DNA of 64,000 bases, taken from NCBI RefSeq assembly GCF_963678635.1, contig NC_087063.1, positions 19,081,814-19,145,813 on the forward strand, written 5' to 3'. Positions 10,889-20,600 of this stretch are shown here, one piece after another. The notes beneath the pieces are model-generated. The model had not been told where the DNA came from. It searched no databases and was given only the letters and a program-made list of their open reading frames with translations. The translations under genes and the position numbers were made by a program. The DNA is from Symsagittifera roscoffensis. Lineage: Eukaryota > Xenacoelomorpha > Acoela > Convolutidae. Position 1 is the first letter of the stretch, and each line of letters begins with the position of its first letter.

Positions 10889-12997
10889 CTCGCTAAAGTT
10901 CCATGGATAATAATCAAATAATACCATTTTTTGCCAAATTGCCATTATTTTTGATTATAAATATATTTTGGAACCACGCAATCAAGCTTAACCATGACCC
11001 TGAATTTGCTAAATAATAATGGGCTATAATAGATTATCCTAGTCAGTCCCAATAAAGTTCAAATATAATTGGTTATAATAGATTAAAAATGAAATATAAT
11101 CCCAATATTTTTATATAAAAATAATCTGTTAAAATCAATTATAAACAATTATAATGAAAGTTTTTCAGAGGTTATTGATGAGTTTTAAAAAATTTTTCAT
11201 ACTTATCTCATTTCCCGTTTAGTGTTGTTGCTGTTTTTTACGTTTCATAAACTTTTCATTTTAACATGATGTTTTACATTTTTAATGTTTCTCTACTTTT
11301 TTAATTAAGCAGTCTTACTAAGCTTTCATTGCTTACATAATTGCTTATATATCCTAAGTTATAAGTCTCACCTAAGATTGTCAAGTTTCCTGACAGAAGC
11401 TATGATAGAAACAACAGTTAGAAAAGAGTATGAGTTAATGAGCTTAATAAATTTGAAGCACAGGGTTATTTAGTTTATATAAATGAATCGAACAGCTTAA
11501 AAATATATACCTATGATACACGGGGTTTTAGATCGTGTTTTCGCCTCTATATTTGATCTTCTTACTAAAGTTGATGATGGGGTATAATTTTTGGGTCAGT
11601 CTTTGGTGGGTCCGTTTTTTTGAGTCTTCTTGTGAAGATTTGTCCGGTGATCCTCAGGCGTTGATTTGTGTCGTTATTGATTATCTCGGCTTACTTCTTT
11701 ATCGAAGTTTAGAAATAAAAATTGAATTCTGTTTTTATGGAAAAAAGACTCGTTTTATAAATTTGTAAAAACAGAAAAGGAAAATCTATTTTTTTTTATG
11801 GAAAACTGAAGTTATGAGATTTGAGAACTTGCTGCTGACTGAGCAAAATGAAACACTGAAGATTTCAGGCCAGTCTTTTTGCTCGTAAGCATAAACCGGC
11901 GGCTGGTTCATCTATCAAAGTACTCAATTTTCACCTGCTCCTTTATTTTCCCTTCATCATAAGGGATGTTTCAACTAGATTTTTTTTAAAATTTTATCAT
12001 ATCAAATATCCTTCAATTTTTAGTCCTTTTTAATTAAAACCACAGCCTTCAGTTTGATTTTATTAAAAATGCATAGTACTTTTTCTGATGCATCAGATTC
12101 CAGATACATCTCTGCTCAATCAAATTGGGCAAGTAGTTAAAACGTAAGTGATTTTCAAAACAAGATTTTATTGTCCTAATAAGAATAAAAAACAGTCAAT
12201 AGCTGATTTAGTGAATAGAGGCTTTAATTTAAATAACACGCTTCATTTTAGAATTAGGTCCTATTAAGTATTTAATTAATTTAGACAATAGTTTTTTCTC
12301 AGTGTAGTATTTGCAAAATTACACAGTTCAACATATAACATTTAATTGTTTCTTTTCAACATTTCCATTTATTACTGTCGCCATTTCCCCACTACTGCTC
12401 GCCCTCACCTTCAACCGGGGGAAGAAGCCTCAGTAGTTGAACGGGGGAGAGTGGTAATTACTGTTTGAGGGGGACTGTTAAAAGAAGTAGACATCAAGTT
12501 GAATAGCCAACCCCCGTTCAATTGTTGAAAAATGGGGGGTAAACTGTAAACTGGGGATGGCGGAGGTTAAACCGATATAAAACAAAAAAAATAGCAAGAA
12601 AAAAATTTAGTTTTTGAAAAAAAAACAAGATTCTCTTTTTTATGTGGTTGATGTTGTTTAATAATAATTTCAAAAATTTAATTTGATTTGTCACAGTTTT
12701 GCAGAAAAAGTAGAACGAGCTAAGAGCTATTTTTTTTGCGGAAACCAATCGATTATAATAGACTTTCGTAGAGAAACAAAATCGATTTTCATGGACTTAT
12801 GCTGAGAAAGAAATTAATTACCAGAGAAGAATAATGGATTATAATGGATTATTTATTTATGAGAAAAAAATGATTATAAGCCATTAAAAATATATTTAAA
12901 CTTTAAAACTGGCATCTATAATTGATTATACTGCTGAAAATTTTGCCCTAAAAATCCATTGTCTTCAATCATTATCAATAAAACTCCCGAGTGGGAC
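10889..12997. repeat. Family A-related region(s) with GATTATAAT arrays
   Basis: The left edge, CTCGCTAAAGTTCCATGG, resembles the family A end CCCGCACTGAAGTTTCATGG. The right edge, AAACTCCCGAGTGGG, read on the minus strand resembles a second end type seen near 26343. Arrays occur at about 10900-11170 and 12740-12990. The centre holds a C- and G-rich patch (12375-12560), also characteristic of the family. Whether this is one 2.1-kb element or two nested ones cannot be decided by eye. Confidence 0.45.
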
Positions 12998-13448
12998 TAG
13001 ATGTTTTACAAGTTAATTTTGATTATAGCCTAGGTTCGTTTCAAATTAACCGCAATACTAACGATACGTCAATAAAAGCAAAATTTTGTTTAATTATCAG
13101 CATACAAACGCATCCCGCATAAAAATGTAAAAACTAATTTTATTTGCTCGTTTGTATGAAATGCATTTTTATACAGAATTGTCTTCCAGAACTATTACAT
13201 GCTTGGGGAGGGAGTTCTACGGTAGGTCACTTAGAGGGAGACTGTACAGTTGATCCGTTTTTTAAACTGTTTTTAAACCGTTGTTTTTACTTCTTTCTTT
13301 TGAAATCTAACTCGTTAAGCATGTTTCTGAGGAAGCAAAATTTTATTTACTCTGAGCTTAAAAGTTTTTTAGGCAAAACTAGCTTGCTTTTTGAATCATG
13401 TCACGAGCGTTTGCACTCTGGTGTCGTCAGCCAAAAAACATACGGTTT

Positions 13449-14388
13449 TCACGAAGTGAGGTTCCATGGATCATAATCGATTATCATGGATTTTTTGGGT
13501 CTGTCTCTGTTAATTCTACTTTAATTGATTACAGTGGGTTACTAATCGATTATAAAACAAAAAAGTGATCAAGTTAATCTAGAACATTTTAATCTAATTT
13601 AATCGATTAAAATGATGATAATAAACGGTGAAATTATTTTGGATTATGATAAGTTTTTGTGAGTCAGGGCCTGAACTTTCTAAAATCTTGAAGGTAAATA
13701 ATCAAAACTTGAACGCTGCAATCACTAATTTGAGTTTTATATTTGACTCAAGCAAAAAAAATGAATTTTACCTTTTTTGTCTCCCTGTCAGCCTAAAAAC
13801 CTCACAGTTACTACTACTACCATCAGTTACTACTACTCCCCCTCCCTCACCACTTGCAATTACTTACAAATACCGTGGAAATTTGTGAAAAATACCGTTA
13901 AGGCGGCCCCTCCCAAGATAGGGTAGGTGGGGGTACAATAGGTGGGGATGGAGTAGTTGAGGGGATTGAGAAAATGGGTTGATGTAGTTATACGTATTAA
14001 TTTAGGGTGTGATAAGATACCAGAGTCTTCAATTTGGGTGTTGAATTTCAGCAAAAACTGGGTCTAAGTTGCGAGGAATACACTTTTGCGAAATGTAACT
14101 GAACACCGGTAGGTTTACATAACGGATAGATTTTGAGTAATAGAGAAAAAGCTGCAAAGTTTGAAACAAAATTGAAAAAAATTAAAAGAAACTATAATCC
14201 ATTAACATCCATTGTAATGGATTTTGAATAGATTGTAATCAAATTATTTTCTTGAAAAAAAATGGATTAAATTGAATTGTAACCAATTGCTTGGTCCTAA
14301 ATTGTAATAATACTTGATTAGAATTACAGCAAATTTGACCACGAAAATCGATGGTAATCGAAAATTTTTCATGAAACCCCACCGCGGG
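13449..14388. mobile_element. Probable family A element, diverged ends
   Basis: The left end, CACGAAGTGAGGTTCCATGG, and the complement of the right end (CCCGCGGTGGGGTTTCATG) both match the family end, with several differences. ATTATAAT-type words occur near both ends. The centre (13744-13930) shares AAAATACCGT and a run of cytosine-rich words with 26625-26880. No coding capacity. Confidence 0.5.
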
Positions 14389-15298
14389 CTATTTTAGTTC
14401 GTTTTTTCTTAGACTTAAAATCAATTATATTCCATTAAAATCCACTATAATGGATTCAAATATGAGCAAAAATGATGAAAACTAATTGGAAAAATTGCTT
14501 TCTTTTTTGCCCTTCTTACGGCCTACTTGGTTTTAAAAAATCTCTCACATATTGGTTTTTTCCGCAAGCCTGTATTATGTATTGATTACAATTTAAACAG
14601 TTTCATGCCAACACTTAGAAAAATTTCATGACGTTGAAAAAATCGACCAAATTTGGCACGCTTTCTCAAAATTAACAATTCTCCCCTCCCCTTAAAAAAA
14701 TGTTCACAAAATGCCATGAAAATCTTGGCGTTTACAGAACAGCCCAAAAATGACTTTTTGACGCATTTTTAGTTGATTTTTATTTTGAAAAAAAATTAAC
14801 TTTCAGGTCAAATTGCTGCCGTAACAATAAAACATGGGGCAGCAAAAAATTGAAAAGCTAGAGATATGTATGAGTAATTAGGAAAAAACGTTGGATAGAA
14901 AATTAGGCAAGAACAGCTGGTTGCTGTGTAAGTAGCGCAGAAAGTTCCAATCACATTCATAAAAAATTACAAAAACAATCTTCTTTTAAAAAAAAAAATG
15001 AGTGCCATTTTTTGTGCTTGATGTGATAAGAGATTCATACAACGCGCAAAGTAATTTAAGGAATTAATTATAATCGACGCCGGCTGTCTTCAAAAATGGA
15101 TAACAAGCAAAAAAAATTAAATAATTTTTGAATTTGTTTTTGCCAAGAAAATTCTGAATGAAACGCTTAAAACTAGATTTATCGCTTTAAAATGAAGTAG
15201 CATCAAGATACATTTGTGATCGATTATCTCAGAATTTAATGGGACCGGCTATAAAAGCTCTGTATAATCAATTATTATTCATGAAACTCCGGTGCGGG
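14389..15298. repeat. Family A fragment(s)
   Basis: The right end, CATGAAACTCCGGTGCGGG, is a good family A terminus. GATTATAAT-type words occur at 14410-14460 and, more sparsely, 15060-15290. A matching left end was not found, so this is a truncated or rearranged copy. Confidence 0.45.
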
Positions 15299-16033
15299 TC
15301 ATATTCGGTCTGAATATTTGACACTCTCAGACTTTATTGGCGTTAGACAATTGGTTGAGGCACAGCGCAAATACCATTTTACAATTTTACTAACATTTAA
15401 TTTTTTTTCAGGTACCTAAGCAAATAGTTTCTTAACTTAAAATCACCCAGTCCCAAAACATGAGAAACTTTCATTCAAGTTTTTTTATTGTAGGCATTTT
15501 TCAATATGGCCAAAGCATCAAAAAATATTCAAGCCCGCGTGGGCAACCAAATACTCTTTTTTTTCTGTTTTTTCAAGCCTTAGGAAGCCGATGAAGATTA
15601 AGAACCAATGGTCTCACGCGCTGGGTACTTCTCAAATATAGGCAGAAAGAAGACAAAAAACAAAAGAATACGCTTTGTCTCTATCTATAGTTGTCTCATT
15701 TTTGAACGAAGCTGCATTCTTATGCCTCCGAAAAACAGCACACGTGGCTTTGCCGCCGTTTGACGCATTAGATATTACTAGTAATAACTAAAAATAGGTG
15801 CACCTGCCTGGCTTTTATTCCCCGCTAATCTCTAAAATAGTAACTGACTTGCGCTCTCTCTGATGTTCGAGCAGCAAACCATATCGAAACACTTGTTTTA
15901 CTGCTTCTAAACCACAAAAATGTGACAAATTTCACTGGGCTTGTCAAACATTTACTAGTTTTTTATTTAAGTTGGTAAATTATTATTTAATTGGTTCTTT
16001 TGAAGTGGTACAGAAATTTTTACATTTCTAATA
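15299..16033. other. No gene recognised
   Basis: AT-rich sequence upstream of the charged-protein ORF. A possible splice acceptor (GGTACAG at about 16013) lies just before that ORF. Nothing else is supported. Confidence 0.4.
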
Positions 16034-16480
16034 ATGTGTTCGGGCGGCAAAGAGAAAAAAGAAGCAAAGAAAAATGGCGACGACACTGAACCCTATGACG
16101 TCATCAACAAAAAAGACAAATCGGATTCGAGAAGCCTGAAAAACGGCGACAAACACACATCTAGCCGATCAACATTAAAAAGTCACTCTGAGTCCAAAAC
16201 GAAAATGGACACAGACAGAAAAGAGACAAAAGAAGAGAAGAAAGAATCGCCGAAAAAGAAACAGAATGTAAATTTGAACAATAAAACCTACCCTCAAAAA
16301 GGAAAAATTTCTCCGAGGGTGGGAACCGAATCTAGAACTTCGAGGGCATCCAAGGCGAATTATGGAGGAGACAGAGGTGATGGAGTGAGGACATCGTCGG
16401 AGGATCGACCCAGCTGGAACAACAGTGTTTCGGTGAGAAGATCGGGTCCACAGCCGTTTGGGAATCTCAAACAACTGTGA
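16034..16480 (+). CDS. Small, highly charged low-complexity protein or terminal exon
   Basis: 148 codons from ATG to TGA, clearly richer in G and C than the flanks. The N-terminus is MCSGGKEKKEAKK. The body is Lys/Glu/Ser-rich, with KESPKKKQN and a basic, Arg/Ser-containing C-terminal third (SVRRSGPQPFGNLKQL). I see no folded domain, signal peptide or membrane segment, so it looks intrinsically disordered. The frame stays open a little upstream of the ATG to a possible acceptor at about 16013. It may therefore be the last exon of a longer gene rather than a single-exon gene. An AATAAA at 16999-17004 could serve as polyadenylation signal. Family not recognised. Confidence 0.55.
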   Translation: MCSGGKEKKEAKKNGDDTEPYDVINKKDKSDSRSLKNGDKHTSSRSTLKSHSESKTKMDTDRKETKEEKKESPKKKQNVNLNNKTYPQKGKISPRVGTESRTSRASKANYGGDRGDGVRTSSEDRPSWNNSVSVRRSGPQPFGNLKQL

Positions 16481-16649
16481 AGAAGCAAATTTGCAAGATT
16501 AATTTTAAACTGGCTGCATATTGTACATAGAGTAGTTGAATTGAAATTGAAAATAGCACAGGTTTGAGCGGTTTGCCAAGAAGCCGACATTTAGAAGTTT
16601 TGCGAGTCGGATGATGTAAACTTTTTGGCCAACCGATTGATTTTGAAAT

Positions 16650-16730
16650 TTGAAATTCTCCGCCTGTATAAAAAAGTTGAAATTCTCCGCCTGCATAAAA
16701 AAGTTGAAATTCTCCGCCTGCATAAGTTTG
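16650..16730 (+). repeat. 27-bp tandem repeat, three copies
   Basis: Three consecutive units start TTGAAATTCTCCGCCTG. Units one and two differ at one base, and the third diverges at its end. It lies in the presumed 3' UTR of the charged-protein ORF, about 170 bp after its stop. TCTCCGCCTG is unusually GC-rich for the context. Confidence 0.85.
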
Positions 16731-17374
16731 AAGGGGGATTGAGGTTGTTAACTTGAGACTGGTGGTTTAATGGATGCTTCAAAAGTTCTCACTCATGATT
16801 TTTTAAGAAAAGTATATTTACTCCTTTTTGAGAAAACTTGGAAATTTTTCTTCCATATTTTTTCCTTAATGTCAAGTTTCATGAAAAAAGTTTGTACTGA
16901 ACTTCGCTCAGCTGTGCAGCGATCAGGTATTAGTGTTAATGCTCGTAAATTGTTCTTTGGAACCATTCTAGACTGTCATACCATCTGATTTTGCATCCAA
17001 TAAACAGAAAATTACAAATCTGTTAAGAAAAGTTTGAAATCTTCAGGTTATAACCGCTCATCATCCTGTGATTGGAAGCAAGAATCACCCAAGAAGAGTA
17101 GAATTAATTTACTAAGTAAAGCAAAGTTGATGATCAAAATTGATGCGACAGCCAAAATTGATACAAGTGACCGGAGTCTTTCTATTCTCTGACTCCTCCA
17201 CTTTTTAACAGATTATTTCACCACATTCAAATCACCACTAAAAATATCAATTTTGCGCATTCTCCGATTTTTTGCGCATTTCTGAGATCACTTCATTCCA
17301 TTTAAAACCAACCAAAACTTTTTTTAGAATGGTCAGTTTTCTTAATTTTTTTCTGCTGATCGTATTTTCCTCTG
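16731..17374. other. Gap before the LTR retrotransposon
   Basis: No gene is supported. It holds the candidate AATAAA at 16999 and ends in the CTCTG (17370-17374) that is duplicated on the far side of the retrotransposon. Confidence 0.5.
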
Positions 17375-17653
17375 TGTGGTGCGTCGTTGTTTAATCTTAA
17401 ACATGACGTCATCAGTGTGCTAGCTATTTCGTGCTAAACTCCATTATCGGTCAAGGTCGTTACCGACCTGCCAATCCACTTGAACTTTAATAGCATGCGC
17501 TCTATTCACTCTCTGTCAACTTATGAAAGATTTGAGTTGTATTTACTTCTATTGTCATGACATTATTTAAATACTAATCTATCTACATTATCTATATGAT
17601 AAAATAAGAAGGAGAATTAATTCTTGTTTTAAACTGTCTTTCGACGTTTCACA
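17375..17653 (+). repeat. 5' LTR of the gypsy element
   Basis: Starts TGTGGTGCGTCG and ends GTTTCACA. It holds TGACGTCATCA, a CRE/AP-1-like palindrome that could act as an enhancer (inference). The last A of the LTR is the first base of the polyprotein ATG. Confidence 0.95.
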
Positions 17654-20600
17654 TGGCGCAGCCAGCAGTTTCGACCTCCGAGGATCGAACTGACCTGTTG
17701 GGCGTATCCGTATTTTGGCATAAACCAACTGCGGACCCACCACATAGCTGGGACTCGTGGATAGGTCAATTCAACTTGGCAATTACTCTAAGAGAGAGAT
17801 GCGATCCACGAGAGTTATTAAAACCGCCGGGTATCGTACACGACGATCCTGCTCCAAAACCAGAAGTCGTAGGGGCGGATGAAGATGCTGCAGCAATCGC
17901 AAGTCGTCTTGCACGTAATGACGCAGCAGTCCGGAAAGTCACAGAGATGAATGAAGAGCGTCGGGCGAAAGGTCCCCGAGTGGCACCAGGAGTGTATTAT
18001 TTCGAGGTTGAACAACGGGTTAAGTCTCGTTTATTCTTCTCGCTCGGCTCAGAAGGGAGGAAAAGATTCCTCCAAAGTTATCCTCATGCAGATCTGAGTG
18101 AACTAACGTTTCGGGAATTCCATGAATTCTGTGTTCTCCTATTCAGAAAGGAGAAAAATTTCATCATTGAACGTATGCAAATCTACAACGCGGTACATTC
18201 AGACCGAGAAAATTTGGAAGCATTCTATTTACGATTGACGGGACAAGCCGCCCTGTGTGGATGGACAATTGATCAAGAAAAGGAAGTCGTCAGAGATATA
18301 TTCATCGCAAAAATGAGATATAAGGATATCCAGAGAGAATTATGCATTCACCCAGGTGCTACTCCGGAGGATTCTCTGAAATCAGCTTTACTGCAAGAAA
18401 AGGGAGCACAGACGGCAACCGACTTGCAAAGGCAACTCGGGAGTTCGTCGTCGTCGGGCAACTATTCCCAGGCAGGTAATACTATGGGTCAGAATTCCAG
18501 GATCAAACAGGAACCCACATTCTCTGTCCAGGGTAAGAAACTTTCAGACAGGATTAGTCGGGCCCAGAATGGTAAGAAGAAGGAGATCAACAATAAATCG
18601 AAGTCATGTTATTTCTGTGGTAACAGATTCTCACCAAACCACAAGCAAAGTTGTCCAGCCAGAAATGTTACTTGCAGGAATTGTAACAAAAAGGGACACT
18701 TTGCCAAATGCTGTAATTCTAAGAATGTAGCGAACGTGGAAGCTGAGTCAGATGAGACAGTGGAAGAAACATGTAATTTCATCACGTCCGATAGTGAGTC
18801 GGAATTCACTGTTTTATCTGTAGCAGCTGTGAAACCAAGTCTACCAATTAAATCAGTGAAAAGGTTGGAGGTGGTAAATGCAGCCACGGGTAAGTTACGG
18901 TCCATCCAGATTACACTACGTTGTGGTAAGACGTTTTTCAAGGCAACAGTAGATACTGGGAGTCCAGCCTCCTTCGTGAATAAAAAGACAGCAGACTATA
19001 TTATAAACACGGTTCCTTCAGCCAAGTTCTTCACGGTTCAAGAAAGTCCAATTGATACAGTTTACGTTGACTATAATCGGAAGAAAATTGAATTGATGGG
19101 TACGTTGATTGTGGATGTATCATCTTTGGGATGGCATATCAAGTCTGCAAAATTCCTCATATCAGAAAATCGAACACGCTGTTTACTGGGTTTGGATATG
19201 CAACCACAATTGGGAGTAAGAACAACGCAAGTCAGACCAGATCGTCCTTTGGTGGGAGAAGTCTCCCAATCAGACCCGAATTTAACATCGGATTCATGGA
19301 AATCTCACTTTCACCAGAAGTTCCATCGGGTGTTCAATAGAATCGGCAAAGCCAAAAACCACAAAGTATTCTCTACGTTCAAGTCTCCACTTGTCCCAAT
19401 CCAAGAAAAGGGTAGGAGAGTGCCGGTGCATATTCAGGATAAAGTTGGTAAGGAAATTCAAAAACTCATTCATGAAGGGCACGTGGTTAAATTGAATAAA
19501 TGTACCAGTGAATATTTCATCTCTCCGATAGTAATTACGGCGAAGAAAGATGGTTCTGTGAAATTAGCTATGGATGCTAAACCTATGAATGAACAATTTC
19601 ATAAGAATCATTACCAAATGCCAAATTTGTTAGAACTATTGGACTCAGCCGCCCAGATAATTACATCGGAAATTTCAGGAGATGTTTGGTTTACGTCCTT
19701 AGATTTAAAATATGCCTTCAGCCAGATTCCGCTCAGTGAGGAAATTAGCCGACATTGCAATTTTAATATCGTCTGCGGAGAACAAACTGGTACGTATCGG
19801 TTCAAGACGGGGTTTTATGGTCTTACGGACATGCCTAAGGAATTCCAAAAAGCGATGGACAACACTCTCCAGGGTCTGTCAGGAGTATTTTGTTTCCTTG
19901 ATGATATTCTGATTGTCTCGAAGGGCTCAGTCGAGGTTCATAATATTCTTGTAGACAAGGTGATAAGTCGTCTGGATAAAGAAGGTTTTGCTCTGAAACT
20001 TTCGAAATGCGAGTTTTCCTTAAATCAATTATCTTGGTTAGGATACGATATTGATTCAGAAGGATATAGACCGAAACGTTCTAAGATAGAGGCAGTGGAT
20101 GTATCTCACTTTCACCAGAAGTTCCATCGGGTGTTCAATAGAATCGGCAAAGCCAAAAACCACAAAGTATTCTCTACGTTCAAGTCTCCACTTGTCCCAA
20201 TCCAAGAAAAGGGTAGGAGAGTGCCGGTGCATATTCAGGATAAAGTTGGTAAGGAAATTCAAAAACTCATTCATGAAGGGCACGTGGTTAAATTGAATAA
20301 ATGTACCAGTGAATATTTCATCTCTCCGATAGTAATTACGGCGAAGAAAGATGGTTCTGTGAAATTAGCTATGGATGCTAAACCTATGAATGAACAAATT
20401 CATAAGAATCATTACCAAATGCCAAATTTGTTAGAACTATTGGACTCAGCCGCCCAGATAATTACATCGGAAATTTCAGGAGATGTTTGGTTTACGTCCT
20501 TAGATTTAAAATATGCCTTCAGCCAGATTCCGCTCAGTGAGGAAATTAGCCGACATTGCAATTTTAATATCGTCTGCGGAGAACAAACTGGTACGTATCG

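Noticed and set aside
19294-20283. Antisense ORFs inside the RT units
   Set aside because: They occur identically in both duplicated units and are shadows of the real frame.
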